Shown here in pieces: positions 12,461 through 23,010 of a stretch of 64,000 nt of DNA. Source of the stretch: Icerya purchasi (Eukaryota; Arthropoda; Insecta; Hemiptera; Monophlebidae); assembly GCA_039619475.1 (NCBI GenBank), contig CM077116.1:298386464-298450463 (forward strand). Reading direction: 5' to 3'. The translations under genes and the position numbers were made by a program. Within the stretch, counting starts at the first letter, position 1. Every line of letters starts with the position of its first letter. Under the pieces are notes generated by a model, which saw nothing but the letters and a program-made list of their open reading frames with translations, searched no databases and had not been told where the DNA came from.

Positions 12461-13559
12461 CTCTAATCTTCGCATAGTATCTCTGAAGTCATCTCTGGCT
12501 ACACTCGTCCTTGAATATCGCAAACACTATTCAGTTTCTTTATACAACTGGTTTATTTCGAGTCATTTAGCGTTCCACCGTGATAATAGCCCCGGCAGCT
12601 GCACACGGCACTCAAAAAAAAAAAAAAAAGTCTTGCTATTTAACGTGAAGCTGTTACCATTTTTGATGATTTATTTTTATTTTCCATTTCATTGTCCAAT
12701 CCTGAATTTTTTTTCGGATGTTCTTGAACTAGTGCCGATATGCAAGCCGGATTTTCATGCGTTCCCACTGTACATGCGTCATCTGCAAAAGTTGCTATTA
12801 CTGTTGTTTATGTATATCAAGTACAGTAACAGTTATAGTATACTGCCTTGCGGGATGGAGGGGCTGACGGGGCGAATTTTCACATACGTATTCGCCGAAT
12901 ATTTTTGCTCAGATCGGATTATCCTTTTTAGTTAAATGATAACTATTTCAGAAATTTCACAAATTTGATCGGTAAATATCATAAATTAGGCGACTTCATA
13001 GAGAAGGGGTGTGCAGACGTCCACATGCTTGTAAACAGAAACGCAGGTTTTGAAATTTTTGTAACGAAAAGCAACTATTATTGGCGAAATGCTTTTCGCC
13101 GTGTGGCCTGAGAAATCGCTATTTTACCACGTGAGGAAATAAAACGGCAATGTGTCGGTGTTGAGTAATAGTTGAATTCTGATTTCATGATTATCTCATC
13201 TTTGACATTTTGTTCGTCAGACGTTGTTAGCACCTCTCCAACGTTAATGGGTCACTAGGAAGGCATTAGGAGGAAGCATACGTAACAGTGTAAACAGCCA
13301 ATCTGATCGAGCGTTTAAGAGGGGGGGGAAAGTTAATTTCGGTAAAAAAAGGCTCATTTTCAATAATTTTTCTTTATGCTCCAGTGAATGCAAATATATT
13401 TTATTAAGTGTAATACAATAAAGTAACATTTGAACAATATTTTCTGAAATTTTAAATAAGAAATATTAAAAAATAAGCCGTTAGCAGCAAATCTTCGAAG
13501 AAGCCTCAAAAAAAAGTTGTTTTGCGATGGACACTATATCTCACCACTGGTTATCTGAA
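12461..13559. other. LINE 3' flank and unannotated sequence
   Basis: The first part is probably 3' sequence of the LINE above. The 162-codon frame at 12447-12935 crosses it and an A-run at 12614-12629, and looks fortuitous. A small perfect hairpin GGCGAAA-TGCT-TTTCGCC occurs at about 13084-13101. A G-run occurs at 13321-13328. Confidence 0.4.
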
Positions 13560-14346
13560 ATCAAAAAAATCCAAATGTTACTGATAGTTAATCATTTTCT
13601 TGAGGTAACGCTGGGAGGATTTTTTTTGATTTTTTAATTTTTGTTAACACTTGGAAGTCAAAATCTAAGGCAGCTTTTTGCTCTTGTCAACGTAGAATTC
13701 TGCCTTCTTTACTTTCAAGTGCAGCTTGTTGCTCCACTCTGTTTATGCTCGTTCAATCTACCATGCCTGTCCATTCATGAGAACTTGACCCTGTACTGAT
13801 GTTTATCTCTTGCATAAATGAGAGCAAAGCAAAATAGTCCTCATTCAACATACATGAAGCCACATGAACTGTGATTTCAACAACAGTTGAGGTACCACTC
13901 AGTGATTTTGGGGTAATTTTCCAAATAAGTTGATTCAAACTCTCACTGTTGTTTTGAGTGAATCCTCCAAGATATCGCTGCAGAAGTGTCCCCTTACTCA
14001 AGTCTTCATATATCGGTTTAATTTCTTCAGAAACGTCACTTGGAAGTGTAGTGTAACTGTGTTTGAATTACTTCAGGGCATTTTCAGCTGCAGCTTTCTG
14101 CCATTCATACCACGAGTCTTGGCCGCTCGGGCATTTGTCGCGGTTTCTCGCCCATCGAACAATAATGGTAGTAAGTAGCCCAAATGGCACAAAAGTATTC
14201 AGTTTTTTTTTGTTTTTTTTTTGACGATGTACCTTTTGCTTCGGCATCGTCTGTCTTTCGTTTCTGTGGAGGTGTATTACTTTTTTTGATTGATCTAATC
14301 TGGAACTGGTACTCTTGCGATCTTCTCTGCTAATTTTCTTCGGCAT
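13560..14346 (-). pseudogene. Mutator-like transposase C-terminal remnant
   Basis: On the minus strand one frame reads CPSGQDSWYEWQKA, then TTLPSDVSEEIKPIYEDLSK, then RYLGGFTQNNSESLNQLIW, then SSHEWTG and finally RVEQQAALESKEGR. I recognise this order (CP-G-SWC-W, then P-V---IKPIY-DLS, then GGFTQNNNESLN--IW, then an E/R/K-rich tail) as the arthropod protein family usually annotated with a Mutator-like transposase domain. At least three in-frame stops interrupt it, including one after NALK (about 14065-14067) and one after GMVD (about 13750-13755). The N-terminal catalytic half is not visible. The family call is from memory of its pattern. Confidence 0.5.
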
Positions 14347-16599
14347 TTTACTAATAATAAATACACAATCACAGCGAAACTAGAAAATACGAAGTTCAAA
14401 AGAGCACGAAACAGCTTCCAGGTAGCCGCGTTACGTAGCTGCCCAGTAGGTGTTCAAACCCGGAGCGGAGCACCGCTCACTCGAAACTCTATAGGTCCGT
14501 TAGTTTTGTTGCGATCGATTTCAAATTTTTACACAATAATCTTGAAACGTTGTACATGCATATAAGCAAATAAAAAAAAAAAAATGCAAAAAAAAAGTCT
14601 AAAAACTTTACCCCCCCCCCCTTAACTAACCAAGTACTTCTTCATTTTGATTAAGTCACACACACCGTATTTTCTTTTTTCTTTTTCATTCGCGTAATAA
14701 GATTTTCTACATGCGGCTAGACTCGATCTTGTTTACGCAACACAATCAGTCACTATTACCGCGCCATCAGGTGACGATAAAGAGCACACTCCACATTTGA
14801 TTAGTATAAGTTTTAAAGCCGGTTCTACGGAGCGGCCCGGCGTAACAACAGATGGCAAAATGTTACGTTAATTGCACACGGTTGACTGTGGAATTTATAC
14901 AGCCGTTTGTAATTTGTTCGGCATACAACGAGAATTATCTCGATTTTCAAAGTCTTATTTTCCTACATATTTCTTGTTCGATGTCGTCTTTTCTTCGAGT
15001 ATACCATAATTTAACGCAAAACAATATATAAAATAACGCCTAAAACTATTTAAAATTGTACGGCCAAGTTCAAATTTCTAAGTAGTAGATTTCCGGTTAG
15101 GTCTTTTAGTGAATTTTACATGAAACAGTTTAAAATGGTTGATATAGTTTTAAATAGATTTGTTAATCATCTTCATCTAAAGCTGGATATCAGTGGGGGG
15201 AAAAGAAGAAAAATAATAGTGGCTTTGTACCGTAGTATACACGGTTGTATGTTAATTACCACATTTTAGGACGCTAACCGAAAGATGAGTAAAAAACTGA
15301 ACTAGAATTTTAGCCTTTTTTCCTCGAAGCTAGATCCGTCATCAGGAACAATAGTGACGCGCTAAAGCGGGTTTTATAATTGAAGAACCGCAAGTCCAAA
15401 AAAGAGACTGAATCTTATCGAAGTTTTCCCCTATTATGCACGTAGAAACCAATTGAATTCCTTTTTTATCTGGTCCATTAATAACGAGCTGCCAGTGGTG
15501 TCGTTCAAATTTCTGACGACTTAACGCATCTACCAATTCGGTTGATATCCAATGCGAAATGAACTATATTACTTTTTATTTTTCTTATTCCGCGCCCCTT
15601 ATTTTTTAATCCAACTTTCCATCGTGGCCTGCAATGAAATTTGTTACGCTCTTTCTGTTTGTCAGTCAAAGCATTTCCAACTATGCCAGTCAGTGCCAGA
15701 ATCACTTAGACATCATCCCGCTTATAGCTGTATTTTTAATAATATTATTACAACCACTACGTCCGCACACCGATGATGCTACAAGATGGACGTTGCTGGA
15801 AAAAACTAAACCGAAAACCTCTTTGTAATACCGCCACGCCTTCCCGATGGTAAAATTCTGAAGGATGACGACGTTCTTTTTTATATGCAAACTAACTGCA
15901 TTTCATTTAAATATTCAACAAGAACAAAAAACAGGACGGTGAAAAAAAGGAAGCGTTAAAAACCGTTTGTGTTTCGTGGAATTTTAAATTTTCCGAGAAC
16001 GGTGTCGAATTATGATTTTCCAGTAGAAGAAGTGAGCGGAAAAAGCAGCAACGGCAAAAATATAGATGGCCGTGAAGAATTTACGGGAAAAAAATGCAAT
16101 TACAGTTAGTAAAAGTGTAGAAATTAATTCTGCCGTGAATATTAAAGAGATGTTACGAACTGCGTTTTCAATTATGTTTCGGAAAATTTTTTAAATATTT
16201 TAAACGGCGCGAAGCCCGGCTTATTATTATCGTTGTCTCGGAAAGTTCTTGTCTTTATCATCTTTTCATTATGCCAACATACACCTATGTACACCAACTA
16301 GAAAATCAAATTTTGCTTTCGAAGCTGCGGAACAGAGCACTGAGTTCTCGAAATAGACGAAATCCGAAAACTTATCGATGCAAATAGATAACGAAAACCG
16401 CTAAAGTTTAATATATCTTTAAATTATAGTAATTGCAACAAGATAAAAATATAATGAATTCAAATGCACTAGCTAAAAACCTTTTTATCATCCGGGCATA
16501 GATAATTAGCTAAAAATTAATAAAATCACGCAAAGTATGTGATCAGAACAAACTCTAAAAACACACTGAAGTCAATATGGAAATACGCTGTATTTGTAT
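14347..16599. other. Unannotated sequence
   Basis: A C-run lies at 14611-14621 and a small inverted repeat (GAGCGG and CCGCTC, 4-nt loop) at about 14464-14480. Short overlapping frames at 15342-15890 on both strands are shadows of each other, and I recognise no family in them. Confidence 0.4.
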
Positions 16600-17018
16600 C
16601 AGGGCTGGATTAAGAGAAAAAAATACCCCGGGGCCAAATAATTGCTGGACGCCCCCTTAACCGCCAATCCAAATAATTGAAGTACATGTTTTTTATTTTA
16701 TTTATTCAGTAAATTAACAAAATCGATCCTTAATAATTAATTCTGAAGTAGAGGCACGCGTCGAGATTTTTTAATAGCGTCAATTAGATCATCAAAATTT
16801 AATTCACGAAGAAGTATGTCGCATTCGGAACTCAACATCACCACGAAAATCAGAATGATATACATCGTTTCACCGTCTGAGCGCGCGTACTTTTCATACT
16901 TGTAATTTTCAATTTTTGAGCGATTAGCGGGTAGCCACTTTTCAGTGAAGGTCCCCTTTTGGTGACGGGCCTGGGGTCACTGGCTTCCCTCCCGCCCGCA
17001 CCCCTAAATCTGGACCTG
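16600..17018. mobile_element. Non-autonomous hAT-like element with 8-bp target duplication
   Basis: The element starts CAGGGCTGGATTAAGAG at 16600. Its other end, read in reverse complement from 17018, is CAGGTCCAGATTTAGGG, so 12 of 17 positions match, and CAGG-type tips are usual for hAT elements. The flanks are ATTTGTAT (16592-16599) and ATTTGTGT (17019-17026). These agree at 7 of 8 positions, which is the 8-bp duplication hAT transposases make. The 419-bp interior encodes no transposase, so the element must have been moved in trans. Mismatches in the tips suggest an old insertion. Confidence 0.65.
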
Positions 17019-17026
17019 ATTTGTGT

Positions 17027-18124
17027 AGTTCAAGTTAACATTCTGAAGACGTTATCTAAAGACATGTCAAACAATACAGGCAGGAAGTTGTTTACTAAAA
17101 GCGGGGAAATGTTTACAATATTACGTTGTTTACAAGATAAATAACGAACTTTAACGAATATTATGTCAAAAAATGATAGAAAATACACAGAAAACAGGAT
17201 ACAAAAAATATGAGACAATTTAAAAATTACAAAAAAAAAAAAAAACAATAATCAATTTTCTTTTTTTTTAATTTTAAATTTTTATACAGAAAATAGAGTG
17301 ATTATTATTTAGGGTATGGTCATTTAATATATTAAATTAATATATTTAACAAACGGGATGTTAAATAATTCTATATATTAGTATCTGTACTAGCCTTCAG
17401 TTAAATTCAGCTAAAGAAAGTCGATCGTGATATTAATAAAAACGTGCGACCGAAATAAACCGAAAATATTGCGGATATGTAAGATGTGAAAATGTTGCAT
17501 TTCGGAAAAGCCCCTACTTCATGGAACATTCCCTCGTTTTAACATTACTGCGCGTCGTACGGGCCAAATTGAATAGTTTAAGAGTATTAAAATTGTATAA
17601 AAATTGCAAACAGCACGAATTAAAATCGACGTTTTTACTAAGAAAAAAAATAAAATATGAGACAAAGTTAATTTTGCGAATTTTAATGTTGCATTTGTAA
17701 AAAAAATTGTGTATATATGTAAATAAAAGATTCCCGTCGAACATATTAAGTAAAACACTATCCATTTCTGTATTACATATGAAAAACAAACTGAACTAAC
17801 AGTACACACGAAATGTAATTATCTAACGTTAATATTTGTAAAAAAAAACAACACCAGCATGCTTTTTTCGTAGTACAGACTACATTTTCATGGTGTAACA
17901 TAAACAATTTAAATGTAAATAAATAATGACAATATGCGTATAAAATACAAGTACCGATAAATGATATTTCAAAAACTTTTTAATGCAAACGTTCTTAAAA
18001 CATATATATTATATTTATTTATTTATTATTAATGTTATTAAAATTTTATTTCGAATAAAGGATTATTAGTTTGTATACCTACTGTTATTAATTAAAATAT
18101 CTTTATGTTTATTTATAAATGACA
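17027..18124. other. Unannotated AT-rich sequence
   Basis: I see nothing recognisable. Two overlapping minus-strand frames at 17514-17809 are frame shadows of the same AT-rich stretch. Confidence 0.45.
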
Positions 18125-18445
18125 ATTCAGCATTCATGTTCCAAGTTTTCTCGCATATGTATGTTGAAACATAGTGTTCGTTATTATTAGCCGATTTTCA
18201 GTAGTATCCGTTTTCCTCTTCACATTACCCACACCTAGACTATACTTTCCGATCATTCCTTTTATACGCGTAGTTGTGCCATTACCGTTTTCAATATTCG
18301 CATTCGTATTTCCCATTACAATGAACATTTCTTAACTTTGAATTTCATCTATTTCTTCCTGCAATTTATTATAAAAAAAAAAATTTTCTATTTCTTCATT
18401 TAATGTTGCGCTAGATGATGCGTATGTCTGAATCTGAATAAAATC
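18125..18445 (-). pseudogene. RTE-type LINE endonuclease fragment
   Basis: The minus strand reads FIQIQTYASSSATLNEEIE, then after a stop MFIVMGNTNANIENG, then KGMIGKYSLGVGN and LIITNTMFQH. These correspond to the QVYAPT-like block, the GDFNA block and the G-IGKYGLG-N / L-I-NT-FQ block of RTE-like endonucleases. The catalytic motif is changed from GDFNA to GNTNA, so even this piece is not a working nuclease. It is only about 320 bp and ends close to a plus-strand jockey LINE. It covers the same domain as 7400-8240 and is probably a different copy of a related element. Confidence 0.65.
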
Positions 18446-18539
18446 TGATCCTGATTATTCTATTACTTTTGGTCTTGTATCCAGCCACTAGACGATTTAA
18501 GTTTTTATTTATGATTATTGCTATTCAATTTATGTTACA

Positions 18540-19490
18540 TTCTTCATTACGAGGACTAGTTGAGTTATTTAAATCATATATTACTGACAGAGAGCAATTT
18601 GTTAATTTCATGGGTAGCGCCAATTGTGTGTGTTTTCATGTATCTCTGGGGTTCCTCAAGGTTCCAATTTAGGTCCTCTACTCTTTTTGCTGTTTATAAA
18701 TGACGCGGTGAAAGTCAAACAGTCATTTATGCGGACGATATAAAACATTATTTTAACATTTCAAAATTGGATGATTGTTTAAGTTTGCAGCATGATTTAA
18801 GATCTATGCTTCGTTGGATCTATGATAATAGAATCAGTTTTAATATTAATAAATGTAATGTTATTTCATTTACAAAAAGAAACACTCCTATATTACATGA
18901 TTATTTTATGAATGATACAATTTTGAAGAAAATTAGTAGTGTAAAAGATTTAGGTATATTACTAAGTTGAAGTTTAATGACCATATTCGGACATATAACT
19001 TTAAAAGCGAGTAGTCGTATATTATCATTTATTATTCGTCGCTGTTCACTTTTTCAGAATTTAAATACATCTCATTGGTTGTTTGTTACTTGCATGTACG
19101 GTCATAATTAGCATTTTCAAAGATTGTTTGGAATCATTCTAGTAAGAATCACATACTTTTGTACTTGAAAGGGTTCAAAAGCGTTTTTTAAGGTGGCTGC
19201 ACCTTAAGTTTCATTATAATGATATGTTTCCATTCAATTATAAACGACAGTTGAAACGTTAGAAAATAGAAGGAAAATATCTGCTCTTTTATTTATACGT
19301 AATTTATATTGACTGGTACTTATAAATGATGTTAATTTACTTTCAAAAGTTGGTTTCCGAGTTCCCAGATTAACGGCCAGAAAAATGCAATTATTGCATG
19401 TACCATTTGCAAGAACAAAGCTACATACGAATTCTCCCCTTAAAAATAACAAATTATTACTTAATGAACGAATCGGAGGCTGACATATTT
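18540..19490 (+). pseudogene. Jockey-type LINE reverse transcriptase remnant
   Basis: The plus strand carries GVPQGSNLGPLLFLLFIND at about 18650-18706, then VIYADDIK at about 18723-18747, the catalytic YADD block. The thumb region follows in one frame (18767-18970: LDDCLSLQHDLRSML, INKCNVISFTK, VKDLGILLS). Then come VLERVQKRFLRWLHL at about 19162-19206 and VPRLTARKMQLLHVPFAR further on. This order is typical of jockey/CR1-like LINEs. Frameshifts between the QG box and the YADD block, and a stop after KRQLKR, show it is dead. The endonuclease and the start of the reverse transcriptase are missing. Confidence 0.75.
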
Positions 19491-20748
19491 TTTACTAACA
19501 TGAATTAAGCAGATGGATGAATTATTTTACTGCGCGACGGATAGATTAAAAGAGTGCGCAGTCTACCCTCTTCCATATATTAGTGATATATACGAACAAT
19601 TTTAATACATAAATTATATTAATTCGCTTCTGTTATATAGGATATGCGTCTGTATGTGCCATGGATGTATACGTGTTATGTGTGGTTGGTGTGCGTATGT
19701 GTGTGCTTATATATGAACGTGGGTGTAACTTCATTGCAATGAGTACTTACTGAGAAGATATTTTATGTACGTAAGGAATAAATTTATTTTTGTATTGTTT
19801 GTTTGTTGAAAATATATTAATTCGTTACATGGCATATGTGTTTTCTTATGTGTTACATGGTGAGTGTATGCATATGTGTATTATAATTAGTGTGTGTGTG
19901 TGTGTGTGTGTGTGCGCATTAAAGTGTGTTTTGCTTATAACTTACGTATTGTTATGTATTTATTATATATACATGTATATAGATCTAATGTATACACTAT
20001 AATTGACTTTATTCTGTTGTGTATACCCCTATTAAGTAAATAAATAAATAAATATACTGTTACCGGTTGTGAATTGACCTGATTGTGTTGTTTGAGATTT
20101 CACGTAAACCGCCCAGCTGGGCACTATGTCGTTTTAGCTGCAGTTCTATATAATATTAAGTTTACCCACTACAAGAAGCAGACCTCCAGCATTCCGGATA
20201 CCGATAGTTTGATTAAATGCTTTTCCAGTCTCATATTTTTCGTATAGCAGCTAGGGTTTGTACTTATTTACATAGTCAGTCGATCATTTTACATTTCGAC
20301 CACCGCGGTTATCGACGCCGGTTGCTAATTGTATGGCACACGGCCTATATTTTCAGACTTCGTATTCATTTTCTTAGAAAGTGTACTGTACTCGTTGCGG
20401 ATTTTTTGTGAGGGATCGACCTGCTTTAATAGCGCCGAATACTCGTCTACTCGCTCTAGACTGATATTAACCAATTCGATTGGGACGCATAGTCATGGAT
20501 AAGTTGCTGGTAGTCTGCTAGTGTAGTACAGTAAAAATACATAACGGTATATTTATATATTAGTGCAAACAACTGTGACAAGTAAACCTTCCTCTGTTAT
20601 TAGTTATGTTATCAATCCTTTGCGCGTCATCTTAATTATTTAATTTATATTAGAAAAAAAAAACCGGTAATGAACACAAATATATTAAATAATATTAAAA
20701 TATTATATCACCGACATGTTTCGGGGCAATTACTCCATGTTTCCTATC

Positions 20749-20783
<35 letters not shown>

Positions 20784-21633
20784 AGCATGTCAGCTAAGGA
20801 CGTTACTCAATTCAACGGTATGATAGTATTAATAATTATAAAGGAAAAATATTAGAAATGGAACATACGAAAGAAGCTAACAAAGGAATAACCAAGGGAG
20901 ACGGAAAAGAAAGGATGCTGTGAGCGCTGTAGGGCGTAGGGAGGCCAAGACGCAAAAGACCGTATCATCTGAACACTGTTAGCTGCAATTTAACTTTTCT
21001 GATCAGCGCCAACTCCGCCAAACAATGAGCCTACACAACGAAAACACACGGAAATGTTTCAGAATATGAAAATGTTTTTTTCTTTTTATATTTTTGTTTT
21101 GATTGTTTAATTTATTAAAATTATTTATGAAATATAAAACACTAGGTATAATCGTTTAAATAGGTAAGTCAATGTACGTGTCTGCAGATCTCCTTTACTT
21201 TTGAAGATGGATTAAACAGAGTACATTTTAAATATTGGTCTATTGTTGAGTATAGTGACAAATTTCAATCAATCAACAATCCTGTATATCTGTTTTTTTA
21301 ATAGGATTATTGTCATTACTAATCTAGTAGACGGATATGGCTAACTACTTTTCCTTTGTTTGTGCTTTATAGATAGGTAGTTCTCGAGATAATTTTGCAA
21401 CATATGCAGCGCACTGATGTGATTATGTATTATCGTAATATATTTTTTTCAGTTTATCTGTTGAAAGAATTGAGATCGAAGCAGTTTTAGTTGTTTTGAA
21501 CTGAACCGTGCACAATGGTTACAACTACCCGCTATGTGGTTTTCCTGCATTTTTATTCGACATCGTGCGCTCAGTCTTGAAATTATTGTACTAATGATGA
21601 ACATATAGCAATTAGGCTATCACGGCAAAAGAA

Positions 21634-21636
<3 letters not shown>
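19491..21636. other. LINE 3' flank and unannotated sequence with simple repeats
   Basis: Sequence after the jockey fragment may include its 3' untranslated region, possibly ending in the TAAATAAATAAAT tract at about 20035-20053. It holds a (TG)n tract at 19890-19914 and a 31-T run at 20752-20782. The block CAATTTAACTTTTCTGATCAG at about 20988-21006 resembles one at about 56620-56640, hinting at an unnamed dispersed repeat. No gene is recognised. Confidence 0.4.

Positions 21637-21666
<30 letters not shown>
21637..21666. repeat. (TA)n tract, left flank of the mariner
   Basis: A run of TA units leads straight into the left terminal repeat of the mariner, and a second TA run (22985-23000) follows the right one. 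The element was inserted into, or has been flanked by growth of, a TA microsatellite. The target TA on the right is clean. On the left the two bases next to the element read TT, probably one substitution. Confidence 0.9.
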
Positions 21667-21668
<2 letters not shown>

Positions 21669-21695
21669 CCCTGTCAAGAAAGTATCGGGAATTGT
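21667..21695. repeat. Left terminal inverted repeat of the mariner
   Basis: This 29-bp repeat starts CACCCTGTCAAGAAAG. It matches the reverse complement of 22956-22984 at every position, and partial similarity continues for a few more bases. It is the binding and cleavage site for the transposase. Confidence 0.95.
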
Positions 21696-21714
21696 TAAAT
21701 AAAACGAACAATTT

Positions 21715-22791
21715 TTAATTTTCATCCAAATTTATTTTGACACCTTCAAAATAACATCCATTCGAAGCGATGCACATATGCCAACGCTTTTTCCACTCGG
21801 CAAAGCACTTCTGATAGGCGGTTTCCGGGATGGCCTTTAGCTCTCGCGTCGCATTCGTCTTGATGTCATCAATCGATTCGAAGCGCATTCCCCGTAGCGG
21901 AAATTTGAGTTTTGAGAATAGGAAGAAGTCGCAGGGTGCTAAATCTGGTGAATACGGCGGTTGTTCGATGATATTTACCGAGTGTTTGGCCAAAAACTCA
22001 TTCACAATTATGGCTTTGTGAGACGGCGCATTATCGTGATGGAGAATCCAAGAATTGTCGACCCACAAATCGTTACGTTTACGACGGATAGCCTCTCTCA
22101 AACGTCTCAAAACACTTAAGTAAAACTCTTTGGTGACTGTCTGTCCGGCTGGCACATATTCATAGTGTACCACGCCTCGAATATCGAAGAAAACAATCAA
22201 CATGATCTTCACTTTCGATCGGCTTTGGCGAGGTTTTTTCGGCTTTGGCGCGCCAATTGGCCGCCATTCGGACGATTGCTGGTTCGTAAGCGTGTCGTAC
22301 TCGTACACCCATGTCTCGTCACCAGTAATTATCTTTTCCAAGAAGGTAGGATCCAAATTGGCTCGATCCAGCATGTCTGCAGCTACCTGTTCTCGGTACT
22401 TTTTTTGAAAGAAATTCAGGTCTTTCGGAACAAGCCGAGCCGCAACGCGTTGCATACCCAATTTTTCGTGCACAATCGTACGTACGCTCTCGTGTGACAT
22501 GCCCAATCCATGAGCCATCTCTCTCAAGCTCACATGACAATTTTCAGCAACGATTTCCTTGATTTTATCGACGTTATCATCGGTCACACTCGTTGAAGGC
22601 CGTCCAGAGCGAGGCATGTCTTCGACCTTCTCCCGACCATCCTTGAACGCTCTGTACCACTCGTAAACCCGCGTTTTTGATAAAGCAGATTCACCAAAAG
22701 CCTTCTGTAACATTTTCAGTGTATCGGCACAAGAAATTTCGTTCGAAACACAGAATTTAACACAAGTACGTTGTTCAATATTTTCACTCAT
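21715..22791 (-). CDS. Mariner transposase, intact
   Basis: This 358-residue protein cuts the element out and inserts it at TA dinucleotides. The N-terminal third (about residues 7-115) has the two helix-turn-helix domains that bind the terminal repeats. A linker motif LVPKDL (120-125) replaces the common WVPHEL. The catalytic triad is complete: D158 in TGDETW, D253 in HHDNAPSH and D288 in APCDFFLF, with 34 residues between the last two, the mariner D,D34D spacing. The signature YSPDLAP is at 280-286. Length is normal for the family (about 345-360) and there is no stop or frameshift. The start MSENIEQRTC is the first ATG and fits the usual N-terminus. It most resembles the vertumnana-type mariners, a tentative subfamily call. 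No host function is suggested. Confidence 0.96.
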   Translation of the reverse strand: MSENIEQRTCVKFCVSNEISCADTLKMLQKAFGESALSKTRVYEWYRAFKDGREKVEDMPRSGRPSTSVTDDNVDKIKEIVAENCHVSLREMAHGLGMSHESVRTIVHEKLGMQRVAARLVPKDLNFFQKKYREQVAADMLDRANLDPTFLEKIITGDETWVYEYDTLTNQQSSEWRPIGAPKPKKPRQSRSKVKIMLIVFFDIRGVVHYEYVPAGQTVTKEFYLSVLRRLREAIRRKRNDLWVDNSWILHHDNAPSHKAIIVNEFLAKHSVNIIEQPPYSPDLAPCDFFLFSKLKFPLRGMRFESIDDIKTNATRELKAIPETAYQKCFAEWKKRWHMCIASNGCYFEGVKINLDEN

Positions 22792-22955
22792 TGTAAAACT
22801 TCGACAAAACCTTCAAGGTCGACTGATTTTAACAGCTGCTGTAAACACACTGGTTGACAGATCGCGCTAAAAATAGGCATCATAATACAAAACAGTTGTA
22901 CCAACCTGGAAAAAAAAAATTATCTGCCTAGCTATTACCCGGGAGATTTAAATTG

Positions 22956-22984
22956 ACAATTCCCGATACTTTCTTGACAGGGTG
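22956..22984. repeat. Right terminal inverted repeat of the mariner
   Basis: This is the exact inverse of 21667-21695, ending TTTCTTGACAGGGTG. It lies upstream of the transposase gene, followed directly by TATATA and then a run of 10 G (23001-23010). Confidence 0.95.
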
Positions 22985-23010
22985 TATATATATATATATG
23001 GGGGGGGGGG

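Larger units (their letters stand above)
21667..22984 (-). mobile_element. Complete mariner element
   Basis: This is a 1318-bp element with perfect 29-bp terminal inverted repeats and one intact transposase gene, which is the usual size for a full mariner. It lies in a TA tract, as expected for an enzyme that inserts at TA. Nothing inside it is broken that I can see. About 165 bp separate the gene start from the promoter-side repeat and only about 20 bp separate the stop from the other repeat, also typical. It is the youngest-looking element in the window and the only one able to encode its own enzyme. Confidence 0.95.

Noticed and set aside
12447..12935. 162-codon plus-strand frame
   Set aside because: It crosses an A-run and probable LINE 3' sequence, is rich in L, F and S, and has no motif. 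The length is within reach of chance for six frames of 64 kb.
13316..14624. Exact terminal repeats for the Mutator-like relic
   Set aside because: The matching ends are mostly a G-run plus AAAGTT, and no 9-bp target duplication is seen, so I left the boundaries out of the feature list.
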